64,000 nt of DNA from Manduca sexta (Eukaryota; Arthropoda; Insecta; Lepidoptera; Sphingidae): assembly GCF_014839805.1 (NCBI RefSeq), contig NC_051120.1, positions 1,984,001 through 2,048,000 on the forward strand, given 5' to 3'. Within the stretch, counting starts at the first letter, position 1; the number at the start of each line of letters is the position of its first letter. Under the pieces are notes generated by a model. That model did not search any database. It saw nothing but the letters and a program-made list of their open reading frames with translations, and had not been told where the DNA came from. This document shows positions 31,706 to 44,792 of the stretch, in pieces. The position numbers and the translations under genes are program-made.

Positions 31706-32041
31706 TGATTGACATTGAGCGACGATAGCCTAGTTGGGTGTGGAACGGACTGCCAAGACGAATGTCCGCAGGTTCAAATCCCAAGGGCACACACCTCTGA
31801 CTTTTCTAAAATCATGTGTGTATTCTTTGTGAATTTATCGTTCGCTTTAACGGTGAAGGAAAACATCGTAAGGAAACCTGCACATCTGAGAAGTTCTCTA
31901 TAGGAATTTCGAGGGTGTGTGAAGTCTACCAATCCGCACTAGGCCAGCGTGGTGGACTAAGGCCTAATCCCTCTCAGTAGTAGAGGAGGCCCGTGCTCAG
32001 CAGTGGGCAAATATATAATACAGGGCTGATATTATTATTAT
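31706..32041 (+). mobile_element. Bm1-like SINE, full length, 9-bp target duplication
   Basis: The head is GCGACGATAGCCTAGTTGGG, box B-like GGTTCAAATCCCAAGGGC, and the tail is ATAATACAGGGCTGATATTA. The duplication TATACATGA lies at 31697-31705 and 32042-32050. It is the cleanest + strand copy in the window. Confidence 0.93.
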
Positions 32042-32424
32042 TATACATGACCACTGCGGAAAGAAAAGAAAATCTCTTGTTTCTATTGAATTTGTTGCAT
32101 ATACAATCTAGTTTCATGTGTATTTTCAATTTAATTTCGGCTTGGATTACTTAAGATAATTTGATAGACCTTGAGTTTCGGACTTCGGGTTGAGAAACCC
32201 TGTATTGTATTAATTCAATCCACTCCGATAACATTAATTAAAACGATACAATACATATAAAAGTAGATCACATTAACCGGTGGTCGATATAGAAAAAAAC
32301 GTGACCCACAGCATCCGACGCACGAGTTGAGATGCATCGGCGACCTTGCTTTCTATAGAATACCGGGCACTGGTATACTTAGGTACACAAGTATTCAGTT
32401 TTAAGATTAAAGTTGAAAAATGTA

Positions 32425-32495
32425 ATGCGAGATAATGCCTATTGCGTTAAGTCTGCATGTATACCTTAGGTCTAGGAAGCGTAAATAAATAAAAT
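32425..32495 (+). mobile_element. LINE 3'-tail fragment (GCGTTAAGTCTGC type)
   Basis: It reads GATAATGCCTATTGCGTTAA, then GTCTGCATGTATACC and AAATAAATAAAATC, the same tail as at 10625. Confidence 0.5.
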
Positions 32496-32654
32496 CTTAC
32501 TTATGTTATTTTAATTAACTTTAGGATTTAGGCTATAAACTTCTTTTTGCCATATTCTTATTTTTCCGTTCAAAAACGTGTAATATATAAAATTTTACTT
32601 ATAACATAGTATTTTTATGGATGATGAATTTTAGCGTAAGAAATATCCATCATC

Positions 32655-32870
32655 TATATAAACATATTATAAAACAAAGTCCCCTTCTCTCTCTGTCTGT
32701 ATGTTATCGTTTTTCTGAAAATCTACTAAACGGATTTTTATGACATTTGGTATGGAGATAGTTTAAGATCCTGAGAAGGTTATAGGCTAGTTTCTATCCC
32801 GGGAAAATATATAGCGGGACTTTTATTGCGGAAAACACCACGTGGGCGAAGCCGCGAGCAAATTCAAATA
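32655..32870 (+). mobile_element. Helitron-like repeat (GGGCGAAGCCGCGAGC end)
   Basis: It contains ATTATAAAACAAAGTCCCC, CTACTAAACGGATTTTTATG, ATCCCGGGAAAATATATAGC and the end GTGGGCGAAGCCGCGAGCAA. It matches the reverse complement of 50993-51208 block by block. Confidence 0.75.
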
Positions 32871-33245
32871 AAAGCATTATCAATCTTCATTGTCTACTAA
32901 GTTAAAAGTTTAATTGCGTATTTCAAGACTTTCGCGCACAACGGTACCGCACAAACGGCCTTAAAATTACGAAATAACCGTAATGTGTATCTCATTACGG
33001 CGCGGTCGATTCGTCGATAGCCTGGGAAGGCCGCGGGTTCGGTTCTCAGGCGGAAACAGTTTCGATTGTGTTATTTATACATATTTGGGAATTGTTTATG
33101 TTTAATGAAGCGTTAATGAGTGCTCGGTTTTGGCATTGGGTTTGGATGGGAAAGTATTTTCAAGTAAGTTCTCATGATATGGAACAGATTTTCCGTGTGC
33201 GAAATGTGGCAGAGATCTAACTTTTCTAATTACACACGTGGTTCC

Positions 33246-33360
33246 AATGATCATCATCAGCCCGTTGCAATCAGTGGACATAGGCATCTCTCAAGGTACG
33301 CCACAGAGCCCGGTCTACTTTATGCATCCCGTCGCTGCCAGCTCTCTTGATGATCCAATT
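33246..33360 (+). repeat. CATCATCAGCCCGTTGCAATC dispersed repeat
   Basis: It contains ATCATCATCAGCCCGTTGCA, GGACATAGGCATCTCTCAAG and GCCACAGAGCCCGG, an abundant lepidopteran repeat by recognition. A fragment lies at 9655. Confidence 0.55.
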
Positions 33361-33551
33361 ATGCATGATTATTAATGTTACAGTTTTACAACCAAATAAG
33401 AGTCAAGTAATGATATCTAATGTTTACACGAATGTTAGACATTGAAATATTATTTTACAATACAATTTTAAATGTAGGTTATTGTAACTTTGACTCTTTG
33501 GATGACCATCTAAGTCGAGCAAAACCTAGTAATGTTTATTCAGACAAACAC

Positions 33552-33720
33552 CTATTTATCTCCAGACAGATAGAGGTGTAAATAGACCTGCTTTTCACCA
33601 TGTATATCACATCATTTGATCAGGGCGATCTGGATTGATACTAAGCGGAAAAAGTACCACTTAACCCAAATCGAGAATCGAACACGAGACTTAATAAGAA
33701 TCGTATCTCAACACCTCCGA
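33552..33720 (-). mobile_element. Degenerate SINE family A copy
   Basis: TTATCTCCAGACAGATAGAG, TATATCACATCATTTGATC, GATACTAAGCGGAAAAAGTA and AATCGAACACGAGAC keep the order of family A blocks on the - strand with many changes. Confidence 0.45.
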
Positions 33721-34110
33721 GGTAGTAACGTCTTAACATTGACAAATTATTTGTCCCGCTACAAATCTCGAAACAACTAAGCTTTAAAGACGAATCGATA
33801 TTATTGTTTCAGCGAAAGCTACATTACATAAAGAAGGCGTGACAAAGAACAATCGAATGTGTGCTCTTTGACACGATCTCTTTTTACGCAACCGCCAAGC
33901 ATTCGGGTATTGCGATAATGAATAATTACATTGAGTTGTGTATTTTTAGATATCTAGTGAATTCGTATTAAAACGCATTTATTAATTATTATTTAATAGT
34001 ATTAAATAGTAATCCTTCATTCAAACTATTTGTATAGTTATGTAGGGCATTTGTTTATATTCTATTTTCCTAGTCTTCTGTGAAAATAAAAAAAAATTAC
34101 AAATAAGGAA

Positions 34111-34305
34111 TAATTTTAATTATAATTTTCTCCCGACGGGACGTTTCGAAGACTTTGCAGCCTCCATGGACACGAGACGGATTGTGTAGGACCTTGGAAA
34201 AGTCTGCGATATTGTCACCTGCGTTTAACAATTATGCAATTCAAAATTTATATATAAAAAACTGTGATAAAATCCGAAATTATTTTTCATTTCAATGTCT
34301 AAAAT
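34111..34305. mobile_element. TTATCGCGGTTT-family element, diverged copy
   Basis: It contains TTTTCTCCCGACGGGACGTT, then TCGAAGACTTTGCAGCCTCC, and at the right ACTGTGATAAAATCCGAAAT, then TCATTTCAATGTC. The target duplication could not be placed because both flanks are A-rich. Confidence 0.65.
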
Positions 34306-34862
34306 TAGCAAAACGTAAAAAATAATTCTAAGAAAACCTTATTTTAAATGTTTGTGTGCCTCCCAGTATACTATATACGAAAAACGAATAAATGTTTCTT
34401 TCTTTATTTCTTTTGACGAATTGCTATTTTTATGATGGGTTGAAAAAATACATTTTTATTCGACGATGCTATTTGGACGATCAATTTAAAGATATTCAGA
34501 CAAAGACGGATGCGCGCGGTCGGATGTGATTCGAGACATTCCGTTCGTACGATGTAGCAAATGTCGGAATCGTGTACCTTGTTGTACAGTCGAGTGAGCT
34601 AAGTGTGAAATGAATGGCGGCGGAATTAAATTCAATTTCTGTCTTATCTGTTTGATGTGATTTTTAAGTTAAAGAATCGATCTATTTAAATGTCCTTAGA
34701 GTTCATTTTGCTTTGTAATTTGGATTGGAACTAACCGTGTAGGTTTATAGAGAGACGCATTCCAGAATGAAGCCTCGTGGACAAATAAAGCAGAATTATA
34801 AGTAAATATTAATTATCACACGTCACAATCTATAATTGTTTTGATTTACACACACATCAAAC

Positions 34863-35020
34863 ATTTGTCCCCGAAGGTAAGGTAGGGTATGCAGAGGCGT
34901 AGCCAGGGCACCCACTTTTCGCCGAGTGTGTTCTATCCCATGATGTGATAGGAGGCGAGCTTAGCGCCATAATTGGCACGAATTCCATACTCCGAGCTGA
35001 TATTGAGATAAAAACCCAAG
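34863..35020 (-). mobile_element. SINE family A, tail part
   Basis: It reads TTGTCCCCGAAGGTAAGGTA, GTGTTCTATCCCATGATG and GGAGGCGAGCTTAGCGCCAT. The tRNA head is lost; a short GTCTGCCTCACCGCCGC piece at about 35060 may be its remnant. Confidence 0.75.
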
Positions 35021-35617
35021 TATCGATAAATTTAACTTTTTGTGACAATCACGTCACAGGTCTGCCTCACCGCCGCAACTCCAATCGCAGATACATTACC
35101 AACACTTAGTAAATCGATAGTGCCTTTGGGCCGATGTCAAGGATGTGCGTGCAGCGTCGCCATTTGTAACGGCTAAATAAACAGATCGTGAGCTAAAACC
35201 TTAAAACGATTGACCCTGCGCGAGTATCGATGAGGTGGTCTATTGCTGTTCGGTGCTTATGGGTTCCTGGTATCAAAATGATTACTTATATTGCGTTAAA
35301 GGTTTTTAAAATAAAGCTACTTTATTATAATTATGAAAGATAATCATTATAAAATTAATAATTTATTTTCTTTTTTCTTGATATATAGTGTTAATAAATA
35401 CATATTCGCATCACGCGTGATTAATTAGTTACTTTTGCTTTCTATAATATTTTGAGAAAAGGGAGAATACGTTTTCTTTTATCTTTTCACTAATGTCACA
35501 ACGTCACTGTAGCCCGCCTTGATTTTAATATTTTTTATTTGTGTATGTGTTTGTCCTTACATATTTTACAAAATTTTTCTTCTTTCGAAGAGTCGATTTT
35601 TATGTGGTTTTCTGTCC

Positions 35618-35850
35618 ACCTCGTGAGTGGACGTCCGACGCTGCGCTTTCCAGATATTGTACATTGTTATTTTGATATTTCACGGCAGAGTAACCATTGC
35701 ATGACCGCAATAAAAATCTTCCCAATGTCCCCTCTAGGTCTATATAATTTATATATTTATTTATTAGACACACCAACAATTTATCACAGAAAAATACATA
35801 TGAAAGATCCACAATATAAGGTACTTATTCTAGGTGACACATCTTTACAG
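35618..35850 (+). repeat. Probable LINE-derived repeat fragment
   Basis: CACCTCGTGAGTGGACGTCC, then GACGCTGCGC, and later AATGTCCCCTCTAGGTCTAT resemble pieces of abundant lepidopteran repeats. A 105-residue open frame crosses it but shows no conserved domain, so I do not call a gene. Confidence 0.35.
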
Positions 35851-36160
35851 GTGTAAACAACACTATTGGCTAAATAGTTTTTTGTCTAACAGAAAATTGA
35901 AATCACATATAATCTTGGAAGTCTTGATCTAAAACAAGATTACAGAGAAGCGATGACACCCAGACACAAGTGCTGCACTTAGTTTCCAAAGAGTTGTTAA
36001 CACACAAGTTCTCACGTTATAATTGTTGCCTTATATAACAGTTCCCTCGGCGCACGAAATGTTTTCATTAACTCGTGTGATGAAAATATTGTGAAAATTT
36101 ATCGTTGGAACTCGAGAATGGGATCAGAACATTTCCTGTGATGGAGATACTCTAGTTATA

Positions 36161-36405
36161 AAGTGTGAAGTTTAATTAATAATTATTTGATTAGCTACGT
36201 ATGTAATTCATGAAACTAAACTAAAAAAGTAAAGGTCCATCCATGTGTAGCCAATGGCCAATAAAGATATTTTCGTTTTAAAGTGTTTGGAGTTAAAATT
36301 AATTAATAATTGTTTGATTGACTATGCACGTAATTCATGCAACTAAACTAAAACACTAAAGGTCCGTCTATCTGTGGACATTAATTATAATTACGTTTTA
36401 GGGCT
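36161..36405 (+). repeat. Direct tandem duplication of about 120 bp
   Basis: 36161-36280 and 36281-36405 share TTAATTAATAATT, TTTGATT, GTAATTCATG, AACTAAACTAAAA and TAAAGGTCC in the same order. They are diverged, and the second copy has a small gap near its end. Confidence 0.75.
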
Positions 36406-37627
36406 ATTGTCATGCCCAAAGTGCGCTCATAGTTTCATAAATAAAATTGGCTATATGTCACGTAAGATGCATCAAAGGGCAGAAGCACGACTAGAGAGTA
36501 CCCAGTATTAGTTCGAGCTAAATATGCCTGTCAAGTTTCTACAGTCGCCGTGGCCGAAATTGGCTTGATATCGATTTAGAGACGGTAGTGTTGATAGAAT
36601 TTAACGATCGTAAACGGCAAACGATGAAATCGAAATGACAATTCGATTAAATATTGTCGGTTGATTTTGATATTACCGAGTTTGCGATTAAGTTAGATCG
36701 GGACTACTACCAGTTCAGCTGCATACTTCGTCACTCACTACACGACAACCATACTAAGTTCAGTTCACTTTAATGAGACAATTATGGTACTACCACGATC
36801 AGACTGATTAATGCTGCTTTGATATATAGAGATTTAACTCTTAAATACGTCACTTCTCAATGTACTAGGTTTTAAAAATTAAACCTTTCTTAACTTATGT
36901 TGTCAACCTAGGATATTTTGCTTTCCTTATTCGCATAGTATTACACGCGTATATGTAGTGTGAAAGGGCCCTAACTGGTTGCAACTTTCTAAGCATTGGC
37001 TATTCATTGCAAGTTATCGCTTTAACATTAAAATTATACAAAATTGCAACCTTTCTACCCTTCAGCGACACTGTGACAAGTGAATACGAAAATTGATGTA
37101 TTTTTAACAGTGTAAAATCATGAGTACATCATAATTCCAAGTGGAATTGAATTTAAAATGTTTGTGAACCATCTCTGTTCGAACGAGATGGGATAACTAC
37201 AAAAGCAATATTACACATTATTAAAACTTAAACCCAGACTTACGAAACGACCTCAACCACTGTGTTTGGATTGATATTGATGCTAAGATATCGTATATTA
37301 AAGTACCTGACTCATTTAACTATATAACAAACTAGTCCAGTTCTAAAGGTTATGATCATCGTAATATTATGTTTTGAATAAGATAATTGGCATTTAGCAT
37401 ACGAAGTATATGTTTAATAATCTTATAAATTTATATTTATTTATGTAGGACATGACGTAAAAAATATTACAATTTTCCAAAATATAAAAACAATTTCAAA
37501 ATTTATAACCCGAAGGAAATTAAAAAAAAATATTAACGTAATGTATTATTCATATTTCCTAAAACATTTTTTCCACAACTTAATTTCAAAATAGACAACA
37601 CAAATATAAAATGTTTGGATATGTTAA

Positions 37628-37855
37628 AAGTAAACATAAACAGCTGAACGCATTTAGACGAAATTTGACACACGGGTAGATCATATCCTGGGTTAATATA
37701 TAGGCTAATTTTTATCCCAGGAACTGGATCTCATGGAAAATACTGGAAGTTTTAATCTGATTTTATAAATATATGATGAATCGTTACACTGTTTTAGCGA
37801 CTTTTATAGCTGGAAATGGTTTACACGCGGGCGAAGCCGCGAGCAATACTTAGTT
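37628..37855 (+). mobile_element. Helitron-like repeat, diverged
   Basis: It contains CTGAACGCATTTAGACGAAA, ATCCTGGGTTAATATATAGG, CTAATTTTTATCCCAGG and the end CGCGGGCGAAGCCGCGAGCA. It ends close to a CTTAGT that resembles the family's CTAGT end. Confidence 0.65.
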
Positions 37856-38147
37856 TAAAAATAAAATTATCTTTACATCTTATAAATACAGCTAATATCA
37901 CGTGCATTCTTTTTTTTTACAAAACTCCGTGGTAACGAAACTTCACGAACGTCATACTTTCCCGCCAAATATGGCCGGTTATTTGTTCGATACGAAATGA
38001 TTTATTACAATAATACAATGAATGAGCGGGTAGGCAGGTTACATTCTGTTATGTCATAAATTTGTCAGACTTGTGTCCAGATAAGCATTAAGGTTCATGG
38101 GGGGCAATGCAATAAGGAACATAATACCAAACTATTATATATTTTTT

Positions 38148-38430
38148 TATTGCTTTGAATGACAAGATGAGCTTGTCGTTCGCTTGATGGTAAGCGGTAC
38201 GATCGCCCATAGCTAGTAGAAACATCATCCAACACCTTTAATTACAAAGTATTGTTTGGTATTCTGAGACATGAGATGTTAAGTCTTATTATGTCCAGTA
38301 GTTACACTGGTTGCAATGTTGCAATGTTTGAACCGGAATACGACAGTGACTACACACTGCTTTTTGGCGGCAGAAATAGACATTACGGTGGTACCTACCT
38401 AGGCGGACTCTCACAAATGCTATGCTGTGC
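38148..38430 (+). repeat. Dispersed repeat (CCTGATGGTAAGCG...CATCCAACACC family)
   Basis: It reads TTTGAATGACAAGATGAGCT, TTGATGGTAAGCGG, AGAAACATCATCCAACACC and later GGCGGCAGAAATAGACATTA, then CTAGGCGGACTCTCACA. It is shared with 47449-47622. I recognise it as a common lepidopteran retroelement 3' region; the class is unsure. Confidence 0.65.
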
Positions 38431-39186
38431 TGGGATGAAGTGTTCCTTGTGTACAGTTAATTATGCCGCTAAGGGATCGCTTTGTCCAGTCCGTCTTGAA
38501 GAAGTAAGAATTGAAACGAGGTGAATTAGAATCTTTGCCCGTGGAGTCTTTTTCAGTAGCAAATGGCCTTGACCCTCCATCAATGCCTTGCTGAGAAAAG
38601 ATTAATGAAAGTGGAGGAAACGAAAGAAATATAGAATACAGCAAAGCGGCAATTCATAATTAATAGTACTCTATCTACCCCTATGGAATAGAAGCTTGAT
38701 ACTATGTATGTGGGTATGCTGATTCTCTGCTATTCGACAATGAACATTTTATAAAAATGTAACCTTTAGCATTCGTGGTCCAACGATTTTGTGTTTGGGC
38801 TGTCTCGTTTCTTGGTTTATGCCTCATGCAGATGATGCTTGGATATCATGAATAATATTATCTTTAGATTACTGAGTACATCTCAAGAACTACTTCAAGC
38901 TACCTTTCTAGGTGTTCCGTTTGAAGTGGCACTAGCCGTGGTGCGCGTCCTCTTTAGTGTTTGCAGATTTTGCAAGTACTAAAATAATACAGTTGTGTAA
39001 TATTGCTTGTGTGTTATTTTTTATTTATTTGAACAGACAACAAAACATAATGTGCTGTTTTAATTACAGGCTGTCACAGCATGAGCATATTATTACATAA
39101 CAATAAACAATTGGCTGCACCATAAGTGCAGTATATTCTAAAAAAGTAATTTATTTTTAAGGATAGTTAGTTTTTTTATCGTTTTT

Positions 39187-39325
39187 CAAGTTGTTTATTT
39201 TTTTATTGCCTTTGTAGGCAAACAAGCGAGCGGGTCGTTTGATGGTAAGCAGCATCTGTCGTCCATGGACTATGCAATGCCAGAAGCGCTGCCGAGCCGT
39301 TGCCTATCCGGAGATGAGCATTCTT
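39187..39325 (+). repeat. Dispersed repeat (GTAGGCAAACAAGCGAGCGG family)
   Basis: TTATTGCCTTTGTAGGCAAA, then TTTGATGGTAAGCAGCAT and CGTTGCCTATCCGGAG. It is related in layout to the 38148 repeat (leading T-run, then GATGGTAAGC) but distinct in sequence. Confidence 0.55.
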
Positions 39326-41749
39326 TTTAAACCTCATTTAAAGAAGGATAAGTAATAACACTCGTGGAACACCGATGCAGGGAGTTCATTTTAAAGTTTT
39401 TATTTTTCAAAGAAGTGGTCATAGCGGTTAAATAATAGGGGTGTCGGGGGCGAGGTCCCTCTAGTTGATACGTTGTTCCTAAGTTTATGTACTTTTGTTT
39501 ACATTTATTTGATAAAGATACTAAAAGTGGAGAATACTTTTTGTATTAATATTCGATGATACAGTTACCTTTATTTTATTGTTTTTTTTGTTTGTGATTT
39601 GATTGTGAAATGTAAATATAAACTTACATTATTCTTGAAAGTCGCCCTAAAAATGATTAGTATCAGCTATTCAGAATTTATACATTGTTTTGGATTGACA
39701 CTTTAATAATGTAACTAAGTTATCTGTCTTTACGTCTCTGTTTCGAATTGATTGACAGAAACAATTTTATCGGCCCTTCGAAAATTATAATCAATTTTAG
39801 ATTCTGATATTGGTATAATTAAAATGGCATGGTTCCTATCAAAGACCTATATACGATGATCTTTATATAAACTTAAGATAGGAAAATCAATTTGCTGTTA
39901 TGTACTCAATCTCTTAATAACATAATCTTCGTGATTTGATTTATAACTACATTCCATTATTTATATTTGGCTATACGATATTCAACTAGTTGGATGCAAT
40001 TAAGGGGTTAATTATGATATTTTGTTAAGCAAATGCACCATAATCATATTGAAACGTGATATGGCATGCGTACTAATAGCCTTAATATCAAGTTGATATA
40101 TAACATTTTATATTCATATTAATATCATAAATGCTAAAGTAACTGTCTGAATTTTATAACGCTTTTACGACTAAACCATTAAAATGATTTTGATAAGATT
40201 TGTTACGGATATAATCCATTTTTTTTATATTTGCCATTACCCGTGTTCTACACATGCGAGAAGCTTGAAAGAATTAAAATTACAGTGTATATTTTTGTAT
40301 ACATCATGACTATCGTGCTGAGATTTCGTGTTTGATCTCCAGGACTGAAAATCATATGAGTATTTTTGCTTATTTTCGGCCTACAGATTGGAATTAAGTA
40401 CATGTTACCAAACAAAGCTGGACGAAAAGGTGAAAAGGCCTGATGCTATATATAAAAAAACCATCTGCCTGCCCTTCACACCTGACATGACATTTTGCAG
40501 CGTTTGATCTCAATTCGCAATCACACGGGAAGACGACCTTTGTGCTCACGTGGTTGGAAGCTATCATTTCGAAGATAAGTAAGGTCAGCATAAGTGTAAC
40601 ATGTTAATGGATAAACAATACATTACGAAAAATTTGAGTTATAAATCTTCTATGGTACATGTAGACTTATAATATACTTAAATAGCTTATTCTACAAATT
40701 TGTTTGAAAGTATGTATTTCTTGTTTATATACAACAAAAAGGGTTAAACAAGAAAAAGGAAAAATACAGAAATATATCATGTGATTTTAAATTTGAAATT
40801 CGTTCAGCTGTTTTTGCGGACTCTACATGAATCATTGCGGCAGTTAACTATACTTTAGATATCTTTGGTCCCTATGGAGCGAATGTGTGCCGTTAAAATG
40901 TCTAACTTATCTCGTTTTAAAATACCTAAACACAAATCACACGGTCAATATCTTATCTTTACCGACATGAAATTAATTTCTTATTAATTTTGCATATTTA
41001 CTTTGACATTTGCGTACATTTTGACAGTCTCTGACCCTAATGGCCTACGCCCTTGAACTTTTTGTCGCAACACACGACAATTGTCCGTCTCGTTATCTAT
41101 ACGATGCTATCACGATTCGTATGTTTCACGCATATTCTCATAGTGTTGTTCACAAATATTATGTGCGTAAATCGTCTTGTATAGGGATTTGTTTTGAAAT
41201 TTCTCGTCATTTTAAATTGGAACTATGATTTAATAATATTCAGGATTGCACAGTTTTAAACTTATAGGAAGAAATAAAAGTGGCTGTAAATATTGTTTCC
41301 TTGAAGAATGTGCGAATGTTTTTCAAAATAAATGTACGCAACAAAATAGTTTTTACAAAATATTTTGTCTCATGTGTCTTTTTTTGTTTTCTTAATACAT
41401 TGTACTATTAAATAATATGTAGAATATAAAAATATATAAGACTACAAAAAACTTAATAATATTTCGTAAACTATTTCGTTACGTTCAGTTATTTTAAAAT
41501 TCTTCCATGTGTATAATATTATAATTTATAAAGGAACGAAATAGATAAAAAAGGTAATTAAGATTAAGGATAAAATAATAATACCGATTTTAAATATTAA
41601 ACAGGAACATAGAAAAAATATTGCACGTTCAAGATAATTAATCTAGAACGATGAAACAAAGGCAATCTATAAAATTATCATTATGTGTCCGTTACCAGTA
41701 CCCGTTACCCTATCATTAAACATCCTCATCGTAGCAGTCAATTGGTTTT
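39326..41749. other. Non-coding stretch
   Basis: I see no supported gene or recognised repeat here. Short open frames, for example at 40394-40591 and 41040-41228, have no family motif. Confidence 0.5.
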
Positions 41750-42220
41750 AGGGTTCCGCACCTCAAAAGGTACCCTTATAGGATTACTTTGTTTTCCATC
41801 CGTCATATTCTCTTTGTGAAGTCTCTTTAAATTGAAACTTATAACAAATAGGTTTACGGTGTCTTTCAGCTGTGAAAAAATGAAACTTGAAAGTCAACGC
41901 GATCCAAAGATATGATTGTTTATGTCACATATTTTCGCATATATTGCGATTTCTCAAAGCAATGAAAACCTATAGGGTACGTCCTGTTCACATAGAATCA
42001 TGAAATTTTGCATTAAGCAATCTCTTACAGCACGTGTAAAGGAAATTATCTGGTAGCCGTAAATATGTTCTTTAAGAATAAAGCAACAAATTTTCTATTA
42101 CATACTTATTATTTTCGGTTGGTATTATAACCGTACATAGTGATCGAACGGCAAAGTTAAGTTTGTCAAGGTTGAACTTATATACTCAGATACCTTACTT
42201 ACAAGTTTGCACGGAACCCT
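41750..42220. mobile_element. AGGGTTCCG-ended inverted-repeat element
   Basis: It begins AGGGTTCCGCACCTCAAAAG and ends GCACGGAACCCT, so its ends are inverted copies of AGGGTTCCGYRC. This is an abundant arthropod repeat by recognition. It is 471 bp with no open frame, and the target duplication was not resolved. Confidence 0.7.
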
Positions 42221-43460
42221 CAGTGTGAGACCAATTCACATTTGTTGGTAATTTTTATGTTCTAACTTAAATACCATAGTATATTTTATCTTAATGGGAC
42301 ATCGCTGTGGTCTATAAAATAAACGTGGCATTACTTCGTGCCAAGTGAAGAAGGGCACACACACTTGCGTAATGGCGTATAAGTTAGTTTTAATCTGTTT
42401 TCTTTTTAACGTACAAGATCGTGTCAGTCATATCTCGAAACGTGTACGTTTTTTTGGTTTTCTGTTCTCACGGTACGTTTAAACTGTATTGGTTGTGGAA
42501 AGACAGATTTCGTTTTTTTTGGCTGCCCATTATTTTAGTTATTAAGAAGCTGATGATGCGTAAAAGAAATTTGTGAGCCCTAAGCTTAGGTAGCAATTGC
42601 TGTCCTCTTCCAAATCCACTTTTGCAATTCCATTCCTTTTTTGTTCCATACTCAATCATCCACGCTAATAACCACTTGTCACATTAAATTATAACCCGGC
42701 CAAATGAGATTACATACACCTCCTTCATAATCTAACAAGGTCGTATCATCTCCACGTGACAGTGTAATAATGTTGCCAGATTGCACAACGATTCATTATT
42801 TACATAAGAATAATGAGACCATGGGAACTCTCAACTAACGAGGAAAACATTTTAAAACAATTTTTTAATTGTATAATTTCACGCAATATCACGTATTTCG
42901 AATGAATGTTTCAAAATTGGAATGATCTGACGCCATATTGTTATAGAGCTGTCAAAAATGGCGGTTGACATTTCGTGACAATAATGATGGCTGAATAAAA
43001 CAAAAGGCAATTATACAATGTCGTAAAGTATTTAAACAATAATGGTAATAAAATTAGTAATTACATTACAGAACATACAATTAACGTGGGTTAAATGAAT
43101 CCACAATATTTAAGACACAAAAATATATTTCCACTTACCAATAAATCTTTCTGACAGCTATTTGAAGGGACGAAACTAGATCTGAAAAGAAAAAAATGTA
43201 TAAAAAAACGTTCCACATTAATATCAATATCACATTTATTGCGCAATGAAAAATTTTGGAACGTCTAGATTACGCTACACTTCCTTGGCCTTTCGATCCC
43301 ACTTTCTTATCAATAAATCATTGCAGTATCCAACGAAGTTATAATGACTCAATCGGCGCATCCGACACGACGGTGGTGTCACGATCATTTCTCCAAATGT
43401 CGGGCGTGTAATTTATTTTTTGGGGGCGTAGACCCCCCTACAAAGTGTGTTTTGAATATA
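42221..43460. other. Non-coding stretch
   Basis: AT-rich with no exon-like open frame or element that I recognise. Confidence 0.5.
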
Positions 43461-43722
43461 ATATAACACAGCCCTGTATTATATACTGTCCTACTGCTGG
43501 GTAGTACACTCTCAGTAGTAACTGAGAGGGATTAGGCCTTAGTCCACCTTGCTGGCCTAGAGCGGATTGGTAGACACCCTGAAAATTCCTATAGAGAACT
43601 TCTCAGGTATGCAGGTTTCCTTACAATATTTTCCTTCACCGTTAAAGCAAGAAATAAGTCACAAAGAATACACACATAATTTTAGAAAAGTCACAGGTTG
43701 TACCCTTAGGTTTTTAACCGGT
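43461..43722 (-). mobile_element. Bm1-like SINE, head lost
   Basis: GCCCTGTATTATATACTGTC, GGATTAGGCCTTAGTCCACC, AGAACTTCTCAGGTATGCAG and ACCGTTAAAGC follow the family order. It ends just before box B, and part of the tail region is scrambled (GTAGTACACTCTCAGTAG). Confidence 0.82.
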
Positions 43723-44792
43723 TTGTGTTATGAATAGTTACGGTAAAATATGATTATGAATTAAAATAGTCTGTAACTAATTTTAATATATTTAACTACA
43801 TATTTTTTATAATATCTAAGAGTTTTCTCTCGGAAACTGTACCTTAGTAGAGATAATATTATGTAAATAACGAAAAAAGATTGTCTCTGCGCAGTGACTC
43901 ATATCTTTCTGTTAATTGGAAGAGTAGAAAGTATCTACTTTGAGTTCAAATGTTATGAAAATGTTTATTTCTATTTTGTGCTAAACCTGTAGAACACATA
44001 CGGTTCTAAACAAAATTATGTAAGTGCATATGAATTGGAGTTTACCGCTTTTACGCGTGCAATATATTTACATATTTTGACTTGTTGAATATTTTAACAT
44101 ACATTTTCATAGCAGAAATAATAATCTTAGATAAATTTAAATACAATTTGAGTCACGGGGAATTATTTAAAAGATGGAAAGCTGTATGCTTAGTTGAACT
44201 ATTATTTTAAGTAAAGAAATTAGATAATTTATGAGGACTAAGATTTTAAAACTTTCATTTTCTTTTTCTAGAATTATTTATGTTAATGGGTTTAAGTATG
44301 AGATTTGTGTATTGTGAGACCAAAAGTCAATGATATATACTAATGCCTAGAATATTATTTAGACTAATTGTTTTCACCGTTAATCTTATGCCACGGTGTT
44401 AATTATAATGTATATTTCTTATTGAGTGTCATTTTATATTTGCTGTAAAACTTACGTAGTTTCTTATTACATTGGCGATATTTATCTAATTTATTTAAAT
44501 TTAATCTTTGTAAACAAAAACCAACCTTAACATGTGTATTTGATTACTTATTTCTCGGAAATTATTCCGTAATTTAGAATGCATCGTATAATTTTCAAAT
44601 GACATTCACTCATTTACAAGTATTGGCGCCGGCAAAAACAAATGCAGCGTCCTGGGATCATCTTCGTGATTAACTTCTTGTAATTTAGTCTACTTAGTCA
44701 TTTTCCAAAACACATTGAGTAATGTTGAGTTAATATCAATTTGATGTGTATGATATGGTACGGTAATGTTAGTTAGATATCGGATTACTAAG

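Noticed and set aside
33000..33050. GC-rich tRNA-like sequence ending GGGTTCGGTTCTCAGGC
   Set aside because: Arms do not pair into a cloverleaf and no SINE body follows.
35539..35856. 105-codon open frame on the + strand
   Set aside because: It overlaps repeat-like sequence (CTCGTGAGTGGACGTCCGAC) and shows no domain; it is more likely a side effect of a retroelement fragment.
38252..38524. 90-codon open frame with several cysteines
   Set aside because: It lies within the 38148-family repeat, so it is repeat-derived rather than a host gene.
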